From an uncultured Muribaculaceae bacterium (GTDB lineage: Bacteria; Bacteroidota; Bacteroidia; Bacteroidales; Muribaculaceae), in NCBI GenBank assembly GCA_910578365.1, contig CAJTRC010000079.1, positions 1 to 11,114 of the forward strand: 11,114 nucleotides of DNA, in the 5' to 3' direction. Below are positions 1 through 6,666 of this stretch, piece after piece (the stretch's first letter is position 1; every line of letters starts with the position of its first letter). Both the position numbers and the translations under genes were made by a program. The notes beneath the pieces are model-generated. The model did not search any database, was not told the origin of the DNA, and saw only the letters and a program-made list of their open reading frames with translations.

Positions 1-144
1 CCTTCTGGCGAGGGGATGCCCCAGCGGCGGGGGCGGCCTAAACCGCCCCCAAGAGCGGACGGAGGCATGACTATTCTCAAATAATCTAAGGTGGATGTAA
101 TTTTTGCCTCATTTTATTTGGATTTTAATATAGTTCGTATTTAG
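1..144. other. left-edge intergenic region without a supported gene
   Basis: The first 144 bases lie downstream of the ruvB stop and contain no gene I can support. The first 65 bases are very GC-rich and palindromic, while bases 70-144 are AT-rich. A plus-strand frame is open from the edge to a TAA at 82-84, another closes at 39-41, and a minus-strand ATG at 68 is open to the edge. All of these give low-complexity Gly/Pro/Arg peptides with no recognisable family. No T-rich intrinsic terminator for ruvB is visible. Confidence 0.5.
29..50. repeat. GC-rich inverted repeat (8-bp perfect stem)
   Basis: The arm GGGGGCGG (29-36) pairs perfectly with CCGCCCCC (43-50) around a 6-base loop. A smaller GGGG/CCCC hairpin at 12-22 precedes it. 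Neither strand has a T-run next to the stem, so it is not a classical intrinsic terminator. It could be part of an extragenic repeat element or the 3' end of a gene cut by the window edge. Confidence 0.6.
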
Positions 145-1161
145 CTAAATGTCAAAGAGCGATTCATTGTCCAGAGGGTTCTTGCCCAGATGCTTATAGG
201 CGAGGTTCGTTACCTCGCGGCCGCGTGGAGTGCGTTTTATAAAGCCTTCTTTTATCAGATAAGGCTCATACACGTCCTCTATGGTGCCGGGGTCTTCGCC
301 CAGGGCGGTGGCTATGGTGTTGAGTCCAACCGGGCCACCGTGGAATTTGGTGATGATGGTGTTGAGTATCTTATTGTCGATTTCGTCAAGGCCGTAGCGG
401 TCGATATTCAGGGCCTCAAGGGCATAACGGGCTATTTCCACATCGATTGAGCCATTGCCCTTGACCTGGGCGAAGTCGCGTACGCGACGCAGCAGCGAGT
501 TGGCTATACGGGGTGTGCCGCGGCTGCGCAGAGCTATCTCCTGCGCGGCTTCAAGACTGCAGCCTACATCAAGCAGCGATGCCGAGCGGCTGATGATGCG
601 GCGAAGAATTTCGTGGTCGTAATACTCCAGGTGGCAGCTGATACCGAATCGGGCGCGCAGGGGCGAGGTGAGCAGTCCGCTGCGGGTGGTGGCGCCTACA
701 AGTGTGAACGGACTCAGACTGAGTTGGACCGTGCGCGCGCCGGGGCCTTTGTCAATCATTATGTCGATGCGGTAGTCCTCCATAGCGGAGTAGAGATATT
801 CCTCCACTACAGGGCTTAGGCGGTGGATTTCGTCGATGAACAGCACGTCGTTCTCTTCGAGCGAAGTAAGTATGCCGGCGAGGTCGCCGGGTTTGTCGAG
901 CACGGGGCCTGATGTAATCTTCATGCCCACGCCCAGTTCGTTGGCTATGATACCGGATAGTGTGGTCTTGCCCAGACCCGGAGGGCCGAACAGCAGTATA
1001 TGGTCAAGGGCCTCGCCGCGCATGCGTGCAGCGCTGACGAATACCCTGAGGTTCTCGATTATCTTTTCCTGTCCGTTGAACGATTCGAAACTGCCCGGGC
1101 GCAGGGCTTTCTCGAAGTCGCGGTCGGGCGCATTTTCTCGTATGTTGAAATCTTCTTGCAT
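145..1161 (-). CDS. ruvB: Holliday junction branch migration ATPase RuvB
   Basis: RuvB is the hexameric AAA+ motor that, loaded by RuvA, drives branch migration of Holliday junctions during recombinational repair in the cytoplasm. The 338-residue product has the family's usual length. Visible motifs are Walker A GPPGLGKT (59-66), Walker B with DEIH (110-113), the sensor 1 stretch GATTRSG (156-162), an arginine-finger region LRARFG (R170), sensor 2 GTPRIAN (215-221) and a C-terminal winged helix (about 260-325) with TPRGREVT. The ATG at 1161 lies 6 bases after the glycosyltransferase stop, so it is almost certainly the last gene of a three-gene transcript that starts near 2906. No SD sequence is seen, which is normal in Bacteroidota. 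Identification is secure. Its partner ruvA is not in the window. Confidence 0.98.
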   Translation of the reverse strand: MQEDFNIRENAPDRDFEKALRPGSFESFNGQEKIIENLRVFVSAARMRGEALDHILLFGPPGLGKTTLSGIIANELGVGMKITSGPVLDKPGDLAGILTSLEENDVLFIDEIHRLSPVVEEYLYSAMEDYRIDIMIDKGPGARTVQLSLSPFTLVGATTRSGLLTSPLRARFGISCHLEYYDHEILRRIISRSASLLDVGCSLEAAQEIALRSRGTPRIANSLLRRVRDFAQVKGNGSIDVEIARYALEALNIDRYGLDEIDNKILNTIITKFHGGPVGLNTIATALGEDPGTIEDVYEPYLIKEGFIKRTPRGREVTNLAYKHLGKNPLDNESLFDI

Positions 1162-1167
1162 AATTTT

Positions 1168-2301
1168 TTAATGTTTCACGCAGTCTTGACTCTGCGGACA
1201 CTGCCCCTTGACAATCTCTGCATGGGCGCCGGAAATAACTTTGAGAATCTCTGCTGGCCGTATGGCATTGAGGCAGAGATAGTCGCCGCGGAGGCAAGGC
1301 TTGTTGCCGAACACCGAGCAGGGTCGGCAGCTCATGGGCAGCTGAATGCAGTCGGCATCGCTCTGGCGCCATCCCATAAAGCCGCAGTAGGGGTGGGTGG
1401 CGCCCCACACGGTAATGGTGCGTGTGCCTGCAATGGCAGCCAGATGCATGTTCGACGAGTCCATGCTCAACATCAGGTCGAGGTGGTTCATCAGAGCCAG
1501 TTCGGCCGCGAATCCGTAGCGCTTGCCGGCCAGAGAGGTTACTCCGTGGTATTTTTCGGCCCAGCTGTTGAGAATTTCTGCTTCCTCGCCTCCGCCTCCG
1601 AACAGAAACACCCGGGTTGCTCCGGGGCTTTCACATAGGCCTTTTACCACTTCCTCCATTTTTTCGGGCGGGTATATTTTGCCTTTATGTGCCGCAAATG
1701 GCGCTATGCCAATCCATCGTTCGCCATTGGGGCGGGATTCGCAGATGCAGGCGAAGTCGTCGGCCGGAGCCATGGCATGGCAGTCGTACAGACCGTCGAA
1801 GCGGTAGTCGACCGGCAGGCCCAGCCGGTGGAAAACCTCGCGGTAGCGCGCACGGCTCGACAGCAGAGGCAGCATTACCTTGTTGCGTACGCGGGTAAGG
1901 GCTTTACGTCCTTGCCGCCCTTTGTTGATGCGGCTTACGCGGGTGCGCTGCAGCCGGCAGAAAAAGCCCATGATTCGGGTGCGTATTACATCGTGCAGGT
2001 CGGCGAAGGCGTCGAAATCGTATTCCTTTTTCAGTTCCGAAATAAGGCGTCGGAGTCCTCCGAGGCCTACGTAGTCGGTTTTCACATCGGCCCCTACGAC
2101 TATAAGATTGTCGGGGCGGTTGATGAAAATCGATGTCATTGAAGGCCTGGTCACGAACACAAACCGCACGTCGGGGTAGCACCGTGCCACGCTGTAAAGC
2201 ACCGGCACGGTCATGGCCACGTCGCCTATGGCGGAGAATCGCGCGGCCAGCACTGTAATCAGTCCGAGGGTGTTGGAGGTAGGGGTGTTATTTTTTTGCA
2301 T
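1168..2301 (-). CDS. glycosyltransferase family 9 (heptosyltransferase-like)
   Basis: The product (377 aa) resembles the GT9 ADP-heptose:LPS heptosyltransferases, which add sugars to the lipopolysaccharide core at the inner face of the cytoplasmic membrane. The N-terminal Rossmann half carries RFSAIGDVAM (21-30). The C-terminal half carries IGIAPFAAHKGK (197-208), FGGGGEE (234-240) and the nucleotide-sugar region DSSNMHLAAIAG (281-292) followed by WGATHPY (299-305). A cysteine cluster (C325, C328, C336, C343) matches the CxPC...C...C pattern common in GT9 proteins. The start is the ATG at 2301; the next Met is residue 30, inside the conserved N-terminal motif. The gene overlaps the upstream DUF4254 gene by 14 bases, which suggests translational coupling. 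The actual donor sugar (heptose or another) cannot be read from the sequence. Confidence 0.92.
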   Translation of the reverse strand: MQKNNTPTSNTLGLITVLAARFSAIGDVAMTVPVLYSVARCYPDVRFVFVTRPSMTSIFINRPDNLIVVGADVKTDYVGLGGLRRLISELKKEYDFDAFADLHDVIRTRIMGFFCRLQRTRVSRINKGRQGRKALTRVRNKVMLPLLSSRARYREVFHRLGLPVDYRFDGLYDCHAMAPADDFACICESRPNGERWIGIAPFAAHKGKIYPPEKMEEVVKGLCESPGATRVFLFGGGGEEAEILNSWAEKYHGVTSLAGKRYGFAAELALMNHLDLMLSMDSSNMHLAAIAGTRTITVWGATHPYCGFMGWRQSDADCIQLPMSCRPCSVFGNKPCLRGDYLCLNAIRPAEILKVISGAHAEIVKGQCPQSQDCVKH

Positions 2302-2890
2302 AGAGCACCGGATTGGTATCGGCGTCGTTGTACATTTTCATCTGTCGGTATACCTTCATGTATTTTCGTCCGGCGGCCATGTCGGCGAGGAGCTGGTCGA
2401 TTGCTGTCACCAGGTCGGAGCGTTGTTCGAGCAGCACTGCCAGCTTTGCCGCGCAGCGGCTGCGGTGTGCGGCGTCGGCATCGGTACGATTGGCCTCGGC
2501 CTGCATGTGATATATCTTCAGGGCCAGAATGCTCAGTCGGTCGAGGGCCCATGCGGGCGACTCTGTGTTGATGGTGGCGTCGGGGGCCACGCTGACTCCG
2601 GCGAACTTCTCGCGGAAATAGGTGTCGAATTCCTCCACCATGTCGGTGCGGTCCTGGTTCGAGCGGTCGATACGGCGTTTGAGAGCCAGCGCCTCCACGG
2701 GGTCGATGTTGGGGTCGCGGATTATGTCTTCGAGGTGCCACTGTACGGCATCGATAAAGTTCTTGGCATAAAGGGTGTGTTCGAACGAACCGGCATCGAA
2801 GGGGTTGGGCGATGGCGCGTCGACGTTGTCCGCAAGATGGTAGTCCGCAGTAGAGTGTTCGAAAATATTGTAGTAGTCTTGTGCTGTCAT
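2288..2890 (-). CDS. DUF4254 domain protein, unknown function
   Basis: This 200-residue protein matches the DUF4254 family, recognised by the stretch FIDAVQWHLEDIIRDPNID (about 43-61) and RRIDRSNQDRTDMVE (about 67-81). It is predicted to be soluble and mostly helical, with no signal peptide or membrane segment. The biochemical role of DUF4254 is not known to me. It is the first gene of an operon with a GT9 glycosyltransferase and ruvB, and from memory the DUF4254/GT9 pairing recurs in Bacteroidota, so a role in envelope glycan assembly is a context inference. I chose ATG 2890 over a TTG at 2896 two codons upstream. The end of the gene is GCA AAA AAA TAA, and the next gene starts inside it in another frame. 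Confidence 0.87.
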   Translation of the reverse strand: MTAQDYYNIFEHSTADYHLADNVDAPSPNPFDAGSFEHTLYAKNFIDAVQWHLEDIIRDPNIDPVEALALKRRIDRSNQDRTDMVEEFDTYFREKFAGVSVAPDATINTESPAWALDRLSILALKIYHMQAEANRTDADAAHRSRCAAKLAVLLEQRSDLVTAIDQLLADMAAGRKYMKVYRQMKMYNDADTNPVLYAKK

Positions 2891-2912
2891 AATCAATGAA
2901 TGTTTGGAAACA

Positions 2913-2943
2913 CAAACTTACAAAATTTTTTGGTAAGGAGAAA
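2913..2943 (-). promoter_or_regulatory. putative promoter of the DUF4254-GT9-ruvB operon
   Basis: On the minus strand TAAGTTTG (2913-2920) fits the Bacteroidota -7 consensus TAnnTTTG. About 19 bases upstream lies only TTTC (2940-2943), a weak -33 element. Transcription would begin near 2906-2909, leaving a short untranslated leader of under 20 bases before ATG 2890. Confidence 0.5.
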
Positions 2944-2954
2944 AGAAAAGGTAT

Positions 2955-2988
2955 AAAAAATTAGGAGCCTGCAGATGCAGACTCCTAA
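2955..2988 (-). terminator. intrinsic terminator of the tRNA-Asn pair
   Basis: Arms at 2961-2973 and 2976-2988 form a 12-13 bp stem with one G-U wobble in the minus-strand RNA and a 2-4 base loop. Six U follow (A-run 2955-2960 on the plus strand). It lies directly after the 3' end of the downstream tRNA-Asn copy and also insulates the DUF4254 operon promoter. Confidence 0.88.
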
Positions 2989-2990
2989 GG

Positions 2991-3064
2991 CGCTTCAAGA
3001 TGGACTCGAACCAACGACCCTCTGATTAACAGTCAGATGCTCTAACCGACTGAGCTATTGAAGC
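2991..3064 (-). tRNA. tRNA-Asn(GTT), copy nearest the terminator
   Basis: The 74-base sequence folds as a complete cloverleaf: acceptor stem GCTTCAA/TTGAAGC, D arm with AGCTCAGTCGGTTAGAGCA, anticodon stem TCTGA/TCAGA with loop CTGTTAA (anticodon GTT, Asn) and T loop TTCGAGT. The discriminator base is G and CCA is not encoded. It is identical over its full length to the copy at 3095-3168, 30 bases away. Confidence 0.98.
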
Positions 3065-3094
3065 AAAAGATATAAACAAAAAGCGAAAATGAAG

Positions 3095-3168
3095 CGCTTC
3101 AAGATGGACTCGAACCAACGACCCTCTGATTAACAGTCAGATGCTCTAACCGACTGAGCTATTGAAGC
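3095..3168 (-). tRNA. tRNA-Asn(GTT), promoter-proximal copy
   Basis: This is a second tRNA-Asn with the same 74 bases as the copy at 2991-3064: acceptor stem GCTTCAA/TTGAAGC, anticodon GTT, discriminator G and no encoded CCA. It is transcribed first from the promoter at 3204-3235. The AT-rich 30-base spacer between the copies holds no terminator, so a single dicistronic precursor is expected. Confidence 0.98.
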
Positions 3169-3203
3169 AGTGTTTATATCACCCCTTTCGGGGATTTGCG
3201 CTG

Positions 3204-3235
3204 CAAAATTAGTGTAATTTTTTTACATACGCAAA
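3204..3235 (-). promoter_or_regulatory. promoter of the tRNA-Asn pair
   Basis: The minus strand reads TTTG (3232-3235), a 20-base spacer and TAATTTTG (3204-3211), an exact match to the Bacteroidota housekeeping consensus TTTG-N19/21-TAnnTTTG. Initiation near 3198 leaves a 30-base leader containing a small CCCC/GGGG hairpin (3182-3193) before the mature tRNA. The -33 box lies inside a palindrome (3230-3242). Confidence 0.82.
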
Positions 3236-3273
3236 TTTTGCGCAGATTTTTTTTCTGTTTTTTTGAAAAATAT

Positions 3274-3783
3274 TCAAAAGCGGATGTCGAAGTCCTGTCG
3301 CGGCAGTTTCGGATTAGCCACAAATATAAGGGCGCGGCTATGGCGGCAGCCAAAACTCATGCCTCGCTGGGCGCTACGCAGTTTTGAGTGCCACAGCCTC
3401 ATTTTGGTGCGGCCGTAGGGCGGCAGTATAAGCAGGTGGGCTTGGGATTGGGCTGCTATGGCATCCTTTTCGTTGGCTACTATCAGCATGTCGGCCTCGG
3501 TGACGGATGCCTGTCGGGCGTAGGGGCACGCACGCGACACTATGTCGGCTAAAGCCCGGTCGCAGCCTATGATGCAAATTCGCTGTGGACGCAGACGCAG
3601 TAGCACGCGGTATAGCAGGCGCATGGTGTCGCGGCTGTAGATGTCGCTTTCAGGCAGGCTGTCGTAGTCGTAATATGCGTAGCCGCGCGGGGCACGAAGC
3701 TCCGAACGCAAAAAGTCGAAGGCAAAGGGCGAATGTACTCCAAATCCTTTTCCGTGTCGCCACCTTAGATACCAGCCGAACAT
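3274..3783 (-). CDS. short 'HGVHSPF' methyltransferase-like protein, probably degenerate
   Basis: The 169-residue product opens with HGKGFGVHSPFAFDFL (residues 10-25), the N-terminal signature I associate with Bacteroidota class I SAM-dependent methyltransferases. It ends with LIFVANPKLPRQDFDIRF, like the C-terminal strand of the same family. Family members as I remember them are about 230-260 aa; here the middle is shortened. The expected glycine-rich SAM loop is replaced by ICIIGCDRALAD (about 94-105), which lacks the GxGxG pattern. Activity as a methyltransferase is therefore doubtful. The start is ATG 3783; a TTG at 3792 is an in-frame alternative. It follows yfhO on the same strand by 27 bases, across a tandem 16-bp duplication, so co-transcription is likely. 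Function unknown; existence as a gene fairly sure. Confidence 0.75.
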   Translation of the reverse strand: MFGWYLRWRHGKGFGVHSPFAFDFLRSELRAPRGYAYYDYDSLPESDIYSRDTMRLLYRVLLRLRPQRICIIGCDRALADIVSRACPYARQASVTEADMLIVANEKDAIAAQSQAHLLILPPYGRTKMRLWHSKLRSAQRGMSFGCRHSRALIFVANPKLPRQDFDIRF

Positions 3784-3789
3784 TTTTTT

Positions 3790-3821
3790 CAATGTTATCT
3801 GTTTTCAATGTTATCTGTTTT
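3790..3821. repeat. two tandem copies of a 16-bp unit over the yfhO stop
   Basis: The unit CAATGTTATCTGTTTT occurs exactly twice, at 3790-3805 and 3806-3821. A third degenerate start (TAATGT) follows at 3822. The copy at 3806-3821 contains the last codons and the TAA stop (3811-3813) of yfhO; the other copy fills the spacer before the next gene. It looks like a recent slippage duplication. Confidence 0.9.
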
Positions 3822-6330
3822 TAATGTCGGCTGATTTTTTATTTCTGAGCACCGGCATGAATATGGCGCCTGCCAGCAACAGGTATATGAGTGTGACGCT
3901 GGCGTAGGCTATGCCGCCGGTAACGTGCAGCGACTCCGGGTCGAACACCATCTCTACCTTATGGTCGCCGGCGGGAATACGCATGGCGCGGAGTATATAG
4001 TTTACTCGACCCAGCTCGGCGGGTTCGCCGTCGATGGTGGCGTGCCAGCCCCAGGGGAAATATACTTCGGAGAATACGGCCACGCCTCCGTTGGCGCTTT
4101 TGACATCGTAGCTAAGACGGTTGGGGGTATAGCCGGTAAGTGTCACGGCATCGCCCTCAGTGGTGGTTGATGCCTGGCCGAGTATGCTCTTGAAGCGCGC
4201 GTCGGCCACGGCCGAGCTGCCGGGGTCGAGCTGCTGCAGGGTGTCGAATTCGGCTTTGGCGCCGTCGACGTATCTGATATCGCCCACGAACCAGCCGTTG
4301 CCCAGTGCGTGCGGGTTCTTTGATACCTGGCCGTTGAGAATCACATAGCGGGTGTTGAGCATGTCGAGTATCTGGGGCGATGTGATTGCGTTGTGGGTGA
4401 TAAGGTCGTTGTAGCGACCGAGTTTGGCTGCGTGGTAGCCGCCCACCATCTTGTGGTAGTAGCTGCGGCGCGCCGAACCGAAATTGTCGAAGTCGGCCAC
4501 GCGGTACGACAGGTCTTTGTCCTGGAGTATCTCCATGTCGAGGGCATCGGCGGCCAGCGGGTCGGAGAGCTGTATCGAGTTCTTAACAAAGTTCTCGCTG
4601 TCGACGTAGCGGTGGTCGACGCTGTAAAGGTCAATCAGCACCAGAGCGGCCAAGGCGCACACGGCAGATGTGCGTTTCAGCCAGCCTTTGCATACGGCAT
4701 ACAGAGTTGCGGCGGCAAGGAAGATGAACAGCAGCGAACGCCATGCGTCGGACTGTACCAGGCCGTAGCGCAGCGACTCTATCTTGCCTATAAGCGAGGC
4801 GTAGTCGGCTATGTAACCCTGTTGGTTGTACGACAGCAGAGCCTCTTTCTCGTACGAGGTAATTGCATCGCCGGCTATGCCCGGAGCCATCACGGCCAGC
4901 AGGCATACCGCGGCCGGAACTGCAGCCGAAACGATGGCTTGCCAGCGGAATCTCTCAAAGGGCTTCTCGGCGCTTAAGAATTCTTTCAGGCCCATCACTG
5001 CCAGCAGTGGCATGGTGAATTCGGCTATTACAAGTATGCTTTCCACGGCGCGGAACTTGTTGTACATAGGCAGGTTGTACACCAGCAGATCCGTGAACCA
5101 CTCGAAGTGGCGGCCCATGGCGGCCAGCAGCGAGAACAGGGTAAGTATCAGCAGTGCCCACTTCATGGGGCCTTTGACAATCAGGCAGCCTAACAGAAAC
5201 AGTATGCACACTATCGCTCCCACATATACCGGGCCGTTGGTGCCCTCGGTATCGTTGAAGTATTGCGGCAGCATCTGCATAATCTGGGCGTCGTGCGGGT
5301 TGATTCCGTCGTCTGAGCCAACGATTTCCGACAGTGTCACAGGCTGGTTGGCACCGCCTGCCGGTCGGGCGGTTGCGCCGCCTTTAATATTCGGTACAAG
5401 CAGCGACAGCGATTCTGAGGGTGTGTAGCTCCAGGCTACAATCTGGTTGTAGTCCATACCTCCGGTCGGAGCCTTGGCACTTTCAGCTTCTTGGGTAGCG
5501 TTATCGCTTTCGGCGCTTGCTCCCAGTTCGCTTGCTCCGCGGTCGGTTTCCTTGGCATATTCGTAAGTGTTGTACAGTGCCGGCAGGTTCGCACCCAGAG
5601 CCAGCACACCGGCTCCGAGCAGGCAGGCCGTGGCAATGAGCCATTGTTTTACCTTTTTGTCTTTGACTGCGCTGCACAGATAGGCAAGCGCCATGCCGGC
5701 CATTACGAAAGCGAAGTAGTACGACATCTGCGGATGGTTGGCGTTGAGCTGCAGCATGGCGAACAGGGCCGTAAGCGCCGCACCCGGCAGGTAGCGACCG
5801 CGGTAGCACAGCACCAGACCGGCTATTGTAGGCGGTATATAGCTAAGCGTCACGAATTTCCATATATGTCCGGCGCCGATTATAATCACAAAGTAGCTCG
5901 AGAATCCCCAGGCTATCGAACCCAGCAGTGCGTAATACCAGCGCATGTCCATGGCGTAGAGCAAAATAAAGAAGCCGAACATCATCATAAACAGCAGGTT
6001 CGACGGAGCCGGCAGCCACAGGCCGTAGAGGTCGTTGAGCCACTCGAACAGGGCGTTCGACGGATATGACGGCGAAATCTGGAATGTGGGCATGCCGCCG
6101 AAGAGCGAGTTGGTCCAGAGGGCTTTCTCGCCTGTGGCTTCCTCGAAGGCCGCGCCTTCCTGCCCGTTGGCGGCTCCCTGCACCATATCGGGTTGCTGCA
6201 GAGTGTTGCCATCGAAGTTGTCGGGATAGAAGAATGCCAGGGCTACTATGGCCATAATGGCTGCAGACAGGAAGAAGCCCCATACACGCGGGCGTTCGAA
6301 CCACGCGATTATGCGGTCGGTGATATTCAT
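3811..6330 (-). CDS. YfhO-family multi-spanning membrane protein
   Basis: The 839-residue product is a polytopic membrane protein of the YfhO family, members of which in Firmicutes act with a lipid-linked sugar transferase to glycosylate envelope polymers (known family role; the Bacteroidota substrate is not known to me). A first membrane helix (about 16-35) is followed by an extracytoplasmic loop with acidic residues (YPDNFDGN, 35-42) and PTFQISPSYP (81-90). Many hydrophobic spans lie between about 110 and 250 and between 366 and 570. A large soluble C-terminal domain (about 570-805) holds NTRYVILNG (659-667) and YFPWGWHATIDGEP (757-770). One last helix (about 805-827) precedes a basic tail. 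The start is ATG 6330. It follows the tRNA-Gln terminator, so it needs its own promoter; only a poor box (TAACTTCG, 6351-6358) is visible. A methyltransferase-like gene follows closely. Confidence 0.94.
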   Translation of the reverse strand: MNITDRIIAWFERPRVWGFFLSAAIMAIVALAFFYPDNFDGNTLQQPDMVQGAANGQEGAAFEEATGEKALWTNSLFGGMPTFQISPSYPSNALFEWLNDLYGLWLPAPSNLLFMMMFGFFILLYAMDMRWYYALLGSIAWGFSSYFVIIIGAGHIWKFVTLSYIPPTIAGLVLCYRGRYLPGAALTALFAMLQLNANHPQMSYYFAFVMAGMALAYLCSAVKDKKVKQWLIATACLLGAGVLALGANLPALYNTYEYAKETDRGASELGASAESDNATQEAESAKAPTGGMDYNQIVAWSYTPSESLSLLVPNIKGGATARPAGGANQPVTLSEIVGSDDGINPHDAQIMQMLPQYFNDTEGTNGPVYVGAIVCILFLLGCLIVKGPMKWALLILTLFSLLAAMGRHFEWFTDLLVYNLPMYNKFRAVESILVIAEFTMPLLAVMGLKEFLSAEKPFERFRWQAIVSAAVPAAVCLLAVMAPGIAGDAITSYEKEALLSYNQQGYIADYASLIGKIESLRYGLVQSDAWRSLLFIFLAAATLYAVCKGWLKRTSAVCALAALVLIDLYSVDHRYVDSENFVKNSIQLSDPLAADALDMEILQDKDLSYRVADFDNFGSARRSYYHKMVGGYHAAKLGRYNDLITHNAITSPQILDMLNTRYVILNGQVSKNPHALGNGWFVGDIRYVDGAKAEFDTLQQLDPGSSAVADARFKSILGQASTTTEGDAVTLTGYTPNRLSYDVKSANGGVAVFSEVYFPWGWHATIDGEPAELGRVNYILRAMRIPAGDHKVEMVFDPESLHVTGGIAYASVTLIYLLLAGAIFMPVLRNKKSADIKNR

Positions 6331-6386
6331 ATTGTTCAGAGTTTAAGAGTCGAAGTTATCTATAACGCCGATAAGACGTGTCGCTT

Positions 6387-6425
6387 AAAAAAACAAAAGC
6401 GCAGAGCCTGAGGCTCTGCGCTTTT
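6387..6425 (-). terminator. intrinsic terminator of tRNA-Gln
   Basis: A perfect 14-bp stem (6395-6408 with 6412-6425) with a 3-base loop is followed on the minus strand by G and seven T (6387-6393). It starts 3 bases after the 3' end of the tRNA-Gln gene and separates it from yfhO. Confidence 0.95.
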
Positions 6426-6428
6426 CAG

Positions 6429-6499
6429 TAGTCTTACCAGGATTCGAACCTGGACAGACAGAACCAAAACCTGTAGTGCTACCATTACACCATAAGACT
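6429..6499 (-). tRNA. tRNA-Gln(TTG)
   Basis: The 71-base cloverleaf has acceptor stem AGTCTTA/TAAGACT, D stem GTGT/GCAC, anticodon stem ACAGG/TCTGT with loop TTTTGGT (anticodon TTG, Gln), T stem CCAGG/CCTGG with loop TTCGAAT, and discriminator A. CCA is not encoded. It has its own promoter upstream and terminator downstream, so it is a single-gene transcription unit. Confidence 0.98.
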
Positions 6500-6533
6500 G
6501 ACACTGTGCCCCGGGCTAAGCCCAAAAGCGATG

Positions 6534-6565
6534 CAAAGTTAATCACTTTTTTTCTTTTGGCCAAA
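6534..6565 (-). promoter_or_regulatory. promoter of tRNA-Gln
   Basis: The minus strand reads TTTG (6562-6565), a 20-base spacer and TAACTTTG (6534-6541), matching the Bacteroidota consensus exactly. The leader of about 30 bases contains a GGGC/GCCC hairpin (6513-6523). The -33 box is one half of the palindrome TTTGGCCAAA (6556-6565). Confidence 0.83.
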
Positions 6566-6602
6566 TCGAAATGATAAATTTTGCTAAATTTCACTTTATT
6601 GC

Positions 6603-6634
6603 GGCTGAAACAAGCTCGTTTTTTTGTACATTTG
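6603..6634 (+). promoter_or_regulatory. putative ferritin promoter
   Basis: TACATTTG (6627-6634) fits the -7 consensus TAnnTTTG. Twenty bases upstream is only GCTG (6603-6606), a poor -33 element, so an activator or another sigma factor may be involved. Initiation near 6640 would give a leader of about 26 bases. No Fur-like palindrome was recognised. Confidence 0.5.
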
Positions 6635-6666
6635 GAGTTTAGAATCCAAATTAACTTTTGAATATT

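Noticed and set aside
139..150. 12-bp palindrome ATTTAGCTAAAT over the ruvB stop codon
   Set aside because: Short and AT-rich, not followed by a T-run, so chance is likely.
1000..1638. A 212-codon plus-strand open frame across the ruvB/GT9 junction
   Set aside because: It lies antisense to two clear genes, has no recognisable domain and is explained by the GC-rich codon usage of the true strand.
3091..3100. Palindrome GAAGCGCTTC at the end of a tRNA-Asn gene
   Set aside because: It arises from the acceptor-stem end meeting similar spacer bases; no independent function is suggested.
2991..3168. Direct repeat of 74 bases as a possible attachment-site duplication beside a tRNA
   Set aside because: Both copies are complete tRNA genes with one promoter and one terminator, and there is no integrase or foreign DNA between or next to them.
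5491..6069. A 192-codon plus-strand open frame opposite yfhO
   Set aside because: Antisense shadow; no domain, no start signal and no promoter.
6651..6660. TTAACTTTTG just before the ferritin start as a second -7 box
   Set aside because: It is one base off the spacing of TAnnTTTG and too close to ATG 6667; the box at 6627-6634 is better placed.
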